Source of the DNA: Actinomycetes bacterium
GTDB taxonomy: Bacteria; Actinomycetota; Acidimicrobiia; Acidimicrobiales; Ilumatobacteraceae
Direction: 5' to 3'
Length of the DNA: 64,000 nt
Assembly: GCA_029782355.1 (NCBI GenBank)
Contig: JAKOUY010000016.1
Coordinates: forward strand, 186,001-250,000
The position numbers were made by a program, and so were the translations under genes. How positions within the stretch are numbered: the stretch's first letter is position 1; each line of letters starts with the position of its first letter. This document shows positions 52,343-60,575 of this stretch, one piece after another. Under the pieces are notes generated by a model. It was not told where the DNA came from and searched no databases. It saw only the letters and a list, made by a program, of their open reading frames with translations.

Positions 52343-52905
52343 GTGCGGAAGTTCTCGAAGTAGCGGCTCGGCGTCGGACCGCGCTGGCCGTGATACTTCG
52401 ACCCCAAGGCGCCGGATCCGTACGGATGGTCGGCGGCCGTCGTCATCCGCATGAAGCTGACCTGGCCGACCTTCATGTTCGGGTACAGCGTGATGGGCAG
52501 GGTGGCGATGTTGGTCAGCTCCAGGGTGATGTGCCCGTCGAACCCCGGGTCGATGAACCCGGCGGTGGAGTGGATGATCAGACCGAGCCGCCCGAGGCTG
52601 CTCTTGCCGTCGATGCGCGCCACCATGTCGTCCGGCACGGACACTCGCTCGGCGGTGCTCCCGAGGACGAACTCACCCGGGTGGAGGATGAACACCCCGT
52701 CGTCGCCGATCTCGACCAACTCGGTCAGGCCGGTCATGTCCTCCTTGACGTCGATCAGCTTGGCCGTGTGGTTGCGGAACACGCGGAACAGACCGCTGAT
52801 CTTGACGTCGATCGACGACGGCTGCACGCACCCCGGGTCGAACGGATCGATGACGATGCGTCCGGCGGCGATCTGCTCGCGCAGCGTTCGGTCGGAGAGG
52901 ATCAC
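52339..52905 (-). CDS. dcd: dCTP deaminase
   Basis: A 188-residue trimeric dUTPase-fold enzyme that deaminates dCTP to dUTP, in some actinobacteria directly to dUMP. Clear signatures: [71 protein letters not shown] and [17 protein letters not shown]. The start is GTG 52905, giving the normal length; a longer frame is antisense to the alcohol dehydrogenase gene. It is the first gene of a unit with pqqD and the nucleotidyltransferase and is divergent from the dehydrogenase gene 66 bp away. Confidence 0.96.
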   Translation of the reverse strand: MILSDRTLREQIAAGRIVIDPFDPGCVQPSSIDVKISGLFRVFRNHTAKLIDVKEDMTGLTELVEIGDDGVFILHPGEFVLGSTAERVSVPDDMVARIDGKSSLGRLGLIIHSTAGFIDPGFDGHITLELTNIATLPITLYPNMKVGQVSFMRMTTAADHPYGSGALGSKYHGQRGPTPSRYFENFRT

Positions 52906-52971
52906 TGCGCCGACGCTAGTGGGTCGCCGGCACGGCGGCGCGGCCGCGGACACCCGTGGTAGGAACGGCGG

Positions 52972-53940
52972 ATGAACGCCGAGACGATCCGTGCCGTCCG
53001 CTACACCACCGAGGGCATCCAGGTCGTCGATCTGCCGGCGGCCGACCCGTCGATGGGTGTCCGCGTCAACGTGCGGGCCTGCGGCATCTGCGGCACGGAC
53101 CTGCACATGCTCGACTGGGGGCCGCGCCCGATCACGTTCGGGCACGAGATCGCCGGCCACCTCGACGACGGCACCCCGGTGGCCGTGGAGCCGGTGCGTC
53201 CGTGCGAGACCTGCGACCAGTGCCGCACCGGCAACTACCACCGCTGCCGGTCGGGACTGGCCACCTGCATCGGCACCGGCATCGACGGCGGCATGGCCAC
53301 CTCGATCCGTGTGCCGGAGCGATCGCTCGTCGCCCTGCCGCCCGGCCTCGGCGTGGGCCAGGCGTCGCTGGTCGAACCGCTCGCCGTGGCGCTGCACGGC
53401 CTGCGCCTGGCCGGCGTCGGCCGAGGCACCTCGGTCGGCGTGGTCGGCGGGGGATCGGTGGGGCTGGCCGCCGTGGCCGGTGCCCGGGCGATGGGTGCCG
53501 CCGTGACCCTGGTGGCTCGCCATCCACACCAACTCGACGCCGGCCGGGCGTTGGGAGCCGCCGTCACCGACGACCCGGCCGTTGTCGGCGGTGTCGAGGT
53601 GGCCGTCGAAGCTGCCGGAAGCGCCTCGGCCATGCGCCAGGCGGCCGACGTGGCCGAACCCGGGGCGATCCTGCTGGTGCTCGGCGTGCACCTCTCCGAC
53701 CTGCCCGTGCCCGGCATCACCGCGCTGATGAAGGAGCTCAGCGTGCGCTCGTCGATCATGTACAACCGTGACGGGAACGGCCGCCGCGACGTCGATGACG
53801 CGGCCACCATGCTGGCCGCCGACCCGGCCATCGCGGCGACGATGATCACCCACCGGGTCCCCCTGGAGCGGGCCGCCGACGCCTTCCGCATCGCCGCAGA
53901 CCGCGCCGCCGGGGCGATCAAGGTGGTCGTCGAGCCGTGA
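52972..53940 (+). CDS. Zinc-dependent medium-chain alcohol dehydrogenase
   Basis: A 322-residue MDR enzyme. The catalytic zinc region [12 protein letters not shown] with GHEIAG, the structural zinc site [15 protein letters not shown], and the NAD(P)-binding [14 protein letters not shown] are all visible. It resembles sorbitol/threonine dehydrogenase-like enzymes; the substrate is unknown. ATG 52972 is used. It is followed by a strong hairpin terminator. Confidence 0.9.
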   Translation: MNAETIRAVRYTTEGIQVVDLPAADPSMGVRVNVRACGICGTDLHMLDWGPRPITFGHEIAGHLDDGTPVAVEPVRPCETCDQCRTGNYHRCRSGLATCIGTGIDGGMATSIRVPERSLVALPPGLGVGQASLVEPLAVALHGLRLAGVGRGTSVGVVGGGSVGLAAVAGARAMGAAVTLVARHPHQLDAGRALGAAVTDDPAVVGGVEVAVEAAGSASAMRQAADVAEPGAILLVLGVHLSDLPVPGITALMKELSVRSSIMYNRDGNGRRDVDDAATMLAADPAIAATMITHRVPLERAADAFRIAADRAAGAIKVVVEP

Positions 53941-54017
53941 TCCGCGCCCGCTGATCGGGTTCCGTGAGCCAGCCAGCCACCGACCGCCAACCGTCCAGCG
54001 ACGCCCCCGAGCCAACT

Positions 54018-54056
54018 GGTCAGCGAATCCGGGCGAATTGCCCGGATTCGCTGACC
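54018..54056. terminator. Strong bidirectional hairpin terminator
   Basis: A perfect 17-bp inverted repeat (54018-54034 with 54040-54056) around a 5-nt loop GAATT. The arm begins GGTCAGCGAATCCGGGC. It lies between the convergent dehydrogenase and SDR genes and can serve both directions. No T-run follows, as is common in actinobacteria. Confidence 0.85.
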
Positions 54057-54062
54057 ACCTCG

Positions 54063-54177
54063 GTCCGAAGCCGGGCGGAAGGGGCGGGCGGAAGGGGCGG
54101 CGGGGGTCAGGGGCGGCGGGGCGGAAGGGGCGGCGGGGGTCAGGGGGCGGCCCTGGGGGCGGCGGGGGCGTGGGGGG
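54063..54177. repeat. G-rich repeat tract (GGCGGAAGGGGC / GGGGGTCAGGGG units)
   Basis: Units GGGCGGAAGGGGC and GGCGGGGGTCAGGGG recur several times directly behind the SDR stop codon; the stop itself lies inside a GGGGTCAGG unit. Transcribed from the minus strand this gives a C-rich tail. Similar tracts follow the stops of the glcG-like and dmpI genes. Confidence 0.65.
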
Positions 54178-54891
54178 TCAGGTCCAGAGGGTGCCGTGGT
54201 CGATCACCAGGTCGGCGCCGGTGATGCCCCGGGCATCGTCCGAGGCCAGATAGGCAATGGCCCCGGCGATCTCGCTCGGATCCATCGCCCCGGGCATGAC
54301 ACCCATCATCCGGGTCATCAATCCCCAATCGGCATCGGCCGGGATCGAACCGGCGGCGTTCTGGGTGATCGGGGTATCGACCATGCCCGGGCACACGCAG
54401 TTGACGCGGATGCCGTCGGCGGCCAGCTCGACCGCCAGCGACTTCATCAACAGGCGCACCGCGCCCTTCGAGGCGCAGTAGGCGGCGTTGTACGGCTGGC
54501 CCTGCAAGCCGGAGATCGACGCCACGGTGACCACGTTGCCGCGCCGCGCCCGCAGGTGCGGGAGCGCCGCCTGGACCACCAGCGCCGGGCCCACCGCGTT
54601 CACCGCCAGGTGGCGGTTCAGCATGGCCGGGGTCAGCTCGGCGAAGCGGCTGAAGGTCTGGATGCCGGCCACGTTGGCCACGACGTCGATCCCGCCCATG
54701 GCGCCGGCGGCCTCGGCCACGGCGGCTCGCACCGCTTCGGGGTCGGTGACGTCGCAGCGATGGATGCCCTCCGCCTCGGTGACATCGACCCCGAACACCT
54801 GCGCCCCCTCGGAGGCGAACAGCGCCTTGGTGGCGGCCCCGATCCCCGATGCCGCTCCGGTCACGAACACGCACTTGCCGTCGAATCGCAT
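54178..54891 (-). CDS. Short-chain dehydrogenase/reductase (SDR)
   Basis: A classical SDR of 237 residues: cofactor motif TGAASGIG (about 11-18), NVAG, catalytic Ser in VASISG and YCASKG with Tyr and Lys. The residue at the end of beta-2 is Asp (VFGVDVTEAEG), favouring NAD(H). CPGMVDTPIT follows. It is transcribed in the same direction as the SnoaL-like gene 34 bp upstream, so they may be co-expressed. Confidence 0.9.
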   Translation of the reverse strand: MRFDGKCVFVTGAASGIGAATKALFASEGAQVFGVDVTEAEGIHRCDVTDPEAVRAAVAEAAGAMGGIDVVANVAGIQTFSRFAELTPAMLNRHLAVNAVGPALVVQAALPHLRARRGNVVTVASISGLQGQPYNAAYCASKGAVRLLMKSLAVELAADGIRVNCVCPGMVDTPITQNAAGSIPADADWGLMTRMMGVMPGAMDPSEIAGAIAYLASDDARGITGADLVIDHGTLWT

Positions 54892-54925
54892 GGTGCGAAC
54901 GTAGACCTCGCTGCCGGCCGGCGAG

Positions 54926-55387
54926 CTAGTCCTGGGTCGCCGGGCGTTGGTCGAAGGGCATCGACGACTCGCTGTCCAGCACCACGTGCAACTCGCTGAG
55001 GCGGACCTGGCCGTCCTCGACCCGGACCGAGCCGCGAACGACGGCGCTGGACAGCGGCGCCACCCGTCCCTCGACGATCTGGGTGACGAACAGGTACGAG
55101 GCGAAGGCCAGCTCGCCGCTGGATCGGGCCACGGCGTGGACGTTGCTGGCCTGATGGCGCAGCGGGTACGGGCTGGCCCGGCGGTGGGCGGTCTGCCAGG
55201 CCAGCACGGCGTCCCGCCCGGACAGGTCGGCGCGCACGAAGTCCTCGTACGCGGTCCGTCCGGTGTCGGTGCGGCAGGTGAAGTGGACGTCGGCGGTCAC
55301 CAGGTCCGGCCAGCGATCGAACTCGGCTGCGTCGTACTGGCACCACCAGCGGCCCAGGGCCTCGGCGGCATCGGCTGTCGTGATCAT
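54926..55387 (-). CDS. SnoaL-like/NTF2-fold protein
   Basis: A 153-residue alpha+beta cone protein: ALGRWWCQYDAAEFDRWPDL, then VHFTCRTDTGRTAYEDF and a C-terminal beta-rich part GSVRVEDGQVRLSELHVVLD. SnoaL/NTF2-like proteins include cyclases, isomerases and small dioxygenase subunits; catalytic identity is not visible. TAACCT lies 7 nt before ATG 55387, suggesting a leaderless mRNA, and the palindrome at 55388-55403 touches its start codon. It is divergent from the putative oxygenase gene. Confidence 0.75.
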   Translation of the reverse strand: MITTADAAEALGRWWCQYDAAEFDRWPDLVTADVHFTCRTDTGRTAYEDFVRADLSGRDAVLAWQTAHRRASPYPLRHQASNVHAVARSSGELAFASYLFVTQIVEGRVAPLSSAVVRGSVRVEDGQVRLSELHVVLDSESSMPFDQRPATQD

Positions 55388-55403
55388 CAGTAATAGGTTA
55401 CTG
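55388..55403. promoter_or_regulatory. Palindromic operator in an ultra-short divergent promoter
   Basis: CAGTAATAGGTTACTG, two perfect 6-bp arms around TAGG, fills the 23-bp gap between two divergent start codons (55387 and 55411). It overlaps -10-like hexamers in both directions (TACTGT at 55399-55404 on the plus strand and TAACCT on the minus strand). A bound dimer would repress both genes; the nearby TetR protein is a candidate. Confidence 0.6.
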
Positions 55404-55410
55404 TACGGCG

Positions 55411-56427
55411 ATGATCCCTGTGGCGCCGCCCGTCCTGATCGACGACGTGTACACCGACGATCAACACCGCCGGCTGTTCGACGTGGTCAAGCGCCATGGT
55501 CCGTGGCCCACCATCACCGCGCATCACTTCGACACCGTCGAGGAGCTGATCGCCACCTCGTCGGGCATCGTGCCGGCGAACCACGGCATGACCCTGGACG
55601 ACATCGCCACGGCGCACTTCCGCGGCATCTACGGCGAGCACTCGACCTGCCTGTACGACGAGATCGCCGACTGCTACTACAACCCGGCGTTCCTGGAGAT
55701 GGTCAAGCGCTACTGGGGAGCGGCCTATGCCCGACCGACGCTGATGTTGTTCAACCTGTGCGGGCCGCACCACAGCGGGCTGAACCCGCACCTCGATGCC
55801 ACCACCTTCCGCGGCATCCGCATCGAGAACTCACCCGTGTGGCTGCAGAACATCATGGCCAAGTCCGGGCTGTTCGACGCCTACCTGGAGAAGATGGCCC
55901 AGGTGATCACCTGGTGGTATCTCGGCCCGCGGGGGACCTTCACCTACTGGCCGGACGGTCCCGATCGACCGCCGCAGCACCTCGACACCCCCATCTGGAA
56001 CCGCGGGGTGGTGGTCCAGAACGAGCAGATGTTCCACCGTGGGGACCCGGTGGGTGATCCGGCCGAGCGGGACATCCCCGGCCTGAAGCACCGCTCGCGG
56101 ATCGAGTACCGCCCGGATGCCGGCGACTGGGCGATCACCACGGACGGCGCGGTGATCCGCGCCTACCGGCCCGAGCAGATGCGCCTGCTGGTCCACTGGA
56201 GCGCCCAGGTGTACGCCGACCGGGCCGAGCTGCGCGCCTCGACGGACCACTCCGACGACCTGACCCACGAGCAGGTGTTCACCGCGCTGCTCGCCGACCT
56301 GCGCCGGCGCGGCGTGGCCGTGACCGAACCGTCCGACCCGTTGCACGACCAGGACTTCATCCGTGCGCTGCTCACCACCTACCAGGTCCGCCCGACGACG
56401 GACTGGCTGACCGCCGACGCCGCCTGA
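55411..56427 (+). CDS. Putative Fe(II)/2-oxoglutarate-type oxygenase of unknown family
   Basis: A 338-residue protein I cannot assign with certainty. A beta-strand-rich stretch TLMLFNLCGPHHSG is followed by NPHLDATTFRG, giving a possible His127-x-Asp129 pair; His209 in EQMFHRGDP and arginines in HRSRIEYR (230, 234) could complete a facial triad and cosubstrate site. The N- and C-terminal parts are helical. ATG 55411 is 6 nt after TACTGT, so leaderless. It is divergent from the SnoaL-like gene with a shared palindrome, and convergent with the LLM gene. Confidence 0.65.
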   Translation: MIPVAPPVLIDDVYTDDQHRRLFDVVKRHGPWPTITAHHFDTVEELIATSSGIVPANHGMTLDDIATAHFRGIYGEHSTCLYDEIADCYYNPAFLEMVKRYWGAAYARPTLMLFNLCGPHHSGLNPHLDATTFRGIRIENSPVWLQNIMAKSGLFDAYLEKMAQVITWWYLGPRGTFTYWPDGPDRPPQHLDTPIWNRGVVVQNEQMFHRGDPVGDPAERDIPGLKHRSRIEYRPDAGDWAITTDGAVIRAYRPEQMRLLVHWSAQVYADRAELRASTDHSDDLTHEQVFTALLADLRRRGVAVTEPSDPLHDQDFIRALLTTYQVRPTTDWLTADAA

Positions 56428-56481
56428 GCCGACCGGGGCCCGACGTCCCGCCCGGCTCCTCGCCGAGCCCCACGCCGTGCC

Positions 56482-57705
56482 TCAGGGCCAGCGTTGGTCG
56501 ACGGCGGTGGTGGGCAGCACGGTCGGCCACTCGATCTCGGGCAGCGGGCGACTGAACGCCGGGTACTTCGGCACCGCGGTGGCCCGGTAGCGGTCGGTCG
56601 AGTGCGTCCGGTCGGGGTCGTGCTCGGGGATCACCTGGTCGCCGAACAGCTCGATCATCTCCATCAACTCGTCCGGGTACAGGTCCTGGGGAATCCCGAA
56701 GACCAACTGGTCGCAGCCGACGGTGGCGTAGGCGGTGAGCTGTTCGGACACCTCCTCCGGGTTGCCCACCATCATGTAGCCGCCGGCGATCAGCTGGTCG
56801 AGGAAGGCGTCGGGGTCCGAGCCGGCGATGTCGCGCAGGCGGACCGGCGCGGCGGGCCAGGTGATCGCGTCGGGCGACTTGGGCATCGTGTCGTGATACA
56901 GGTTGACCATCGTGACCAGGTAGCCGTTGAGCCGGTCGAGGGCGATCTGGCGAGCCCGGTCGCGATCCTCCAGGCAGATCACCCCGTTGGTCATCATCAC
57001 GTTGTCGTTGACGTACTGGCCGAGCGGTTCGGTGCACTGGGCGATGGCCTCCTTGTAGGCCTCGATCCGGCCGCGCAGGGCGTAGATCGGCTCGAAGTTG
57101 AAGGCGATCGCCCCGATGCCGAGCGCCCCGGCCTTGGCGAACGTCGGCGGGTTGCCGCACGCCACCCAGATCGGCGGATGACCGGGCGCATACGGCTTGG
57201 GCAGGATGTTGTGCGGGGTCGGCACCGTGAAGCTGCCCGAATGCGTGTAGTCGACCTGCTCCCACATCCGCGGGATCTCGGCCACGACCTCGTCCCACTC
57301 GGCCTTGGTCGAGTTGGTGTCCATGATGTTGAACGAGGCCACCTCGTGGCTGCCCGCGCCGCGGCCGGTGCCCCACTCGAACCGCCGGTTGGTGACGTGG
57401 TCGAGCATCGCCGCCCGCTCGGCGTAGCGCACCGGGTGCTCCTTGCGCGGGGAGAGGCTGTTGATGGCGGTGCCGAGGTGGATGTACGACGTGCGCGCCG
57501 CGACGTACCCCATCATCACCTCCGGGGCCGAGAGGTGGCTGTACTCGGTGAGGGCGTGGTGCTCGCCGAACCACAGGTACTTCCAGTGGTGCTGATCGGC
57601 GTGGATGCCGTACGCCATCTCGCGCATCAGCTGGGTGTGCTCCCACTCCGGGTCGTGGGCACCGGGCCCGGGGATGTAGCCGTTGAGGAAGACGCCGAAT
57701 TCCAT
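56482..57705 (-). CDS. LLM-class flavin-dependent oxidoreductase (bacterial luciferase-like)
   Basis: A 407-residue luciferase-like monooxygenase: FGVFLNGYIPGPG at the N-terminus, WFGEHHALTEYSHLSAPEVM, TAINSLSPRKEHPVRYAERA, FEWGTGRGAGSHEVASFNI, and IWVACGNPPTFAKAGALG. The EHH motif and the GTGRG loop are typical of FMNH2-dependent members. AAGGAG, overlapping the TetR stop, precedes ATG 57705, so it is the second gene of a TetR-LLM unit. A flavin reductase is not encoded nearby. Substrate unknown. Confidence 0.88.
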   Translation of the reverse strand: MEFGVFLNGYIPGPGAHDPEWEHTQLMREMAYGIHADQHHWKYLWFGEHHALTEYSHLSAPEVMMGYVAARTSYIHLGTAINSLSPRKEHPVRYAERAAMLDHVTNRRFEWGTGRGAGSHEVASFNIMDTNSTKAEWDEVVAEIPRMWEQVDYTHSGSFTVPTPHNILPKPYAPGHPPIWVACGNPPTFAKAGALGIGAIAFNFEPIYALRGRIEAYKEAIAQCTEPLGQYVNDNVMMTNGVICLEDRDRARQIALDRLNGYLVTMVNLYHDTMPKSPDAITWPAAPVRLRDIAGSDPDAFLDQLIAGGYMMVGNPEEVSEQLTAYATVGCDQLVFGIPQDLYPDELMEMIELFGDQVIPEHDPDRTHSTDRYRATAVPKYPAFSRPLPEIEWPTVLPTTAVDQRWP

Positions 57706-57715
57706 GTGTTGCTCC

Positions 57716-58306
57716 TTACTGAGCGGGGTGGACGGACAACGAGTCGAACAGCGCGGCGACGTCGCGCTGCAGCGTGGCCCGGGCCTCGGCGGCCGTGATC
57801 GAGCCGGCCACCCACGAGTAGGTGACGCTGTTCAGGAGGTGGCCGACGATGTCGACCACCTGGGACCGGTGGGCCACGGCGTCGTCACCGATGGCGGTCT
57901 CCATGATCGTGCGATGGGTGGCCCCGGTCTGGGCGCGGACCCGGCGCACGCCGGGATCGAGGGCATAGACGGCGCGCATCAGCGTGGCGGCGACCTCGGC
58001 CTCGTCGATCCACCAGGCGGTGAGCCGGCGGAGCACGGCGAGCACCCGGGCCTTGGCGGTGCGACCACGCGGCGGCCGCGCCGCGAGGTCCTCGGCGAAC
58101 TGCTCCATCCACTCCAGATGGGCCTCGGCGATCAGGTGATCCTTCGACCCGCAGTACTGGTAGATGGTGGTCATCGACATCCGTGCCTGGCGGGCGATGT
58201 CGCGCATCGACACGTGCTCGTAGCCGTGACGGGCGGCGACCCGGGTGACCTCCATCAGCCGCTGGTATCGCGAATCTCCCCGCCGGGCGGCGAGCTCGGG
58301 TGTCAC
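57716..58306 (-). CDS. TetR-family transcriptional regulator
   Basis: A 196-residue repressor. The N-terminal HTH (about 12-60) contains GYEHVSMRDIARQARMSMTT followed by IYQYCGSKDHLIAEA; the helical C-terminal domain binds an unknown ligand. The start is GTG 58306. It is co-transcribed with the LLM oxidoreductase gene, and its operator may be in the 50-bp gap to the aminotransferase gene or the palindrome at 55388-55403. Confidence 0.9.
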   Translation of the reverse strand: MTPELAARRGDSRYQRLMEVTRVAARHGYEHVSMRDIARQARMSMTTIYQYCGSKDHLIAEAHLEWMEQFAEDLAARPPRGRTAKARVLAVLRRLTAWWIDEAEVAATLMRAVYALDPGVRRVRAQTGATHRTIMETAIGDDAVAHRSQVVDIVGHLLNSVTYSWVAGSITAAEARATLQRDVAALFDSLSVHPAQ

Positions 58307-58356
58307 CGGGCGAACCGTAGTGGTCGGGAATCCGCCGGGTCCGTACGCTGCCAGCC

Positions 58357-59229
58357 ATGGCCGACACCAACCCGCTGCCCGACTGGCCGTGCCACCTCGC
58401 CGGGCGGCTCGTGCCCCTCGGCCAGGCGACCGTGTCGGTGCTGGATCGCGGCTTCCTCTTCGGGGACGGGATCTACGAGGTCGTCCCCGTGTACGGACGG
58501 CGGCCGTTCCGCCTCGCCGCCCACCTGGCCCGGCTGCAACGCAGCCTCGACGCCATCCGGATCCCCAACCCGCATGACGTGCCGGCGTGGCGGGCGCTGA
58601 TCGCCGAGCTGATCGCCGCCCAGGAACCCGCCGACCAACTGGTCTACCTGCAGGTCACCCGCGGGGTCGCCCTGCGTGATCACGCCATGCTCCCCGGGCT
58701 GACGCCGACCGTGTTCGCCATGTCGACGCCGATGCGCCAACCCACCGCCGCCCTGCGCGCCACGGGCGTGGCCTGCGTGACGGCCGTGGACGTCCGCTGG
58801 CAGCACGCCGACATCAAGTGCACCTCGCTGCTCGGCAACGTCCTGGCCCGGCAGGTCTCCATCGACGCCGGCGCCGTGGAGACCGTGCTGTTCCGCGACG
58901 GCTGGCTCACCGAAGCCTCGTCCAGCAACGTCTGGACGGTGCTCGACGGCACGGTGGTCGGCCCGCCGGCCGGCCCGCACCTGCTCGATGGCATCCGCGT
59001 CGGTCTGGTCGAGGAGCTGTGCGCCGAGGAGGCGATCCCCTTCGCCCGCCGGCCGGTGAGCGAGGACGAGGTGCGCCTCGCCGGGGAGGTCCTGCTGACC
59101 TCGGCGACCAAGGAGGTCCTGGCCGTCACCACGCTGGACGGCCGACCGGTCGGTGGCGGCACCCCGGGCCCGGTGGGCGCCGTCCTGTACGACGCCTACC
59201 AGCGAGCCAAGGCGACCGACCGCAGCTGA
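58357..59229 (+). CDS. Class IV aminotransferase (D-amino acid transaminase-like)
   Basis: A 290-residue fold-type IV PLP enzyme: VLDRGFLFGDGIYEVVPVYG near residue 28, the PLP lysine in DVRWQHADIKCTSLLGNVLA, the Glu of TEASSSNVW, and GPHLLDGIRVGLV with LLTSATKEVLAV. The pattern GxYEVxxxYxG and WQHADIKS-like motif match D-alanine aminotransferases more than branched-chain ones. TACGCT ends 7 nt before ATG 58357 (leaderless). Confidence 0.88.
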   Translation: MADTNPLPDWPCHLAGRLVPLGQATVSVLDRGFLFGDGIYEVVPVYGRRPFRLAAHLARLQRSLDAIRIPNPHDVPAWRALIAELIAAQEPADQLVYLQVTRGVALRDHAMLPGLTPTVFAMSTPMRQPTAALRATGVACVTAVDVRWQHADIKCTSLLGNVLARQVSIDAGAVETVLFRDGWLTEASSSNVWTVLDGTVVGPPAGPHLLDGIRVGLVEELCAEEAIPFARRPVSEDEVRLAGEVLLTSATKEVLAVTTLDGRPVGGGTPGPVGAVLYDAYQRAKATDRS

Positions 59230-59234
59230 GCGAC

Positions 59235-60512
59235 TCAGCCGCCGCCACGGCAGTGGAACACCCCGGTGTTCGGATCGGTGAACCGGGTGCTGGCGGCGAA
59301 GCCGTGGCTGGTGGCCTGCACGGCCACGAAGCAGTCGCCGTTGGCGTCGAGGGTGTTCGACGGCACCGCCGGAGCGTGCAGCCCGCCGCCCGTCCACTGG
59401 CCCACCGCCTTGGCCTGGCGCATCACGCAGGAGCGGGTCAGCTGGGATCCGCATGCGGCGGCCGCCGTGGCGAACAGGGACCAAGCGCTCCAGGCGGTGA
59501 CCCCGAGGGCACGCGGCGGCGCCCCGGGCACGTAGCGACCGAGGATCTCGACGTACTGCTGGGTCGCCGATCCGGGCGTGGCCGACTCGAACGGCACCAG
59601 CGACTCGTCGATCAGCACCGTCGTCCGATCGAGCAGCTCGCCGGCCTCGGCGACCACGGCCGGGTCGTACATGTTGCCCTGCAGCGTGATGTAGCGCGGG
59701 AAGTAGCCGACGTCGTTCATCGTCCGGAGCAGCGGTGCGAGCAGTCCGGGCGTGCCCATGAAGTGGAGCACCGCGACACCGGCGTGCTTGATGCCCTCCA
59801 CGTACGGGCGCCAGTTGTCCATCGACACCACCGGGAACTCGGCCGTGTACACGGTGTGGAACCCGGCCTGCTCGGCGGCGGTCCGATCGCGCTCACCGAT
59901 CACCCGCGTCGAGGGCAGCTCGTGGTTGAGCACCCCGAAGTGGGAGATCGCCGCGGCGTCCTCGGCGGCGATCCGCCGGAAGATGCCGGCCATCGCGCTG
60001 CCCGTGGCCGGGTTGGCCGCCGGCTCGAGCGAGGTGGCCGACGCTCCGGATCGCTCCGATGCGGTGAACGCGGCGATCTGCGGCAGCCCGCAGCCCTCGC
60101 GCAGGTCGACGCCGGCATCGTCGAGTCCGAAGCCGTTGCCGACGAGCAGGAAGTCGGTCTGGCAGGCCCGGAGCATGACCGCACCGACCTCGAACAGGGC
60201 CGCGTCGTAGGTGTGCAGCACCAGCCGGCGGCCGAGGATCCCGCCGGCGTCGTTGCACCAGCCGACGAACGCCACCGCCGTGTCGATCAACTCCTGATCC
60301 AGCCCGGGCACGATGGTGTTTCCCGGGTCCGCTCCCGTGCCGACCACGATCTGCTCGGCGGTGACGCCCTGATCGGTTGCGCCGGTGGCGTTGCCCGGCC
60401 CGCACACGGCGCGCCGATCACCGAAGTCGCCCGGACCCCGATCGCTCGGCGGGGTGGTCGAGCCGGATGCGGTGGCCGCGACGAGCAGCGCCCCGACGGC
60501 CAGCAGCCTCAC
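59235..60512 (-). CDS. Type-1 periplasmic binding protein (Leu/Ile/Val-binding-like), secreted
   Basis: A 425-residue secreted protein with a signal segment (LLAVGALLVAATASG) and a type-1 periplasmic-binding fold: VTAEQIVVGTGADPGN, VGWCNDAGGILGRRLVLHTY, a central hinge, and YFPRYITLQGNMYDP. There are several cysteines (VCGPGN, WCNDAG, LRACQTDF), which may form disulfides. I choose GTG 60512, directly before the signal sequence with AGGA upstream. It is convergent with the aminotransferase. No permease or ATPase is adjacent, so it may be an orphan sensor or binding protein. Confidence 0.8.
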   Translation of the reverse strand: MRLLAVGALLVAATASGSTTPPSDRGPGDFGDRRAVCGPGNATGATDQGVTAEQIVVGTGADPGNTIVPGLDQELIDTAVAFVGWCNDAGGILGRRLVLHTYDAALFEVGAVMLRACQTDFLLVGNGFGLDDAGVDLREGCGLPQIAAFTASERSGASATSLEPAANPATGSAMAGIFRRIAAEDAAAISHFGVLNHELPSTRVIGERDRTAAEQAGFHTVYTAEFPVVSMDNWRPYVEGIKHAGVAVLHFMGTPGLLAPLLRTMNDVGYFPRYITLQGNMYDPAVVAEAGELLDRTTVLIDESLVPFESATPGSATQQYVEILGRYVPGAPPRALGVTAWSAWSLFATAAAACGSQLTRSCVMRQAKAVGQWTGGGLHAPAVPSNTLDANGDCFVAVQATSHGFAASTRFTDPNTGVFHCRGGG

Positions 60513-60575
60513 GGTCCTACCCTGCCACGCCCCGACCCCGGGCCACGCCACCGGCCGGGCTCCGCCGCCGGACCA

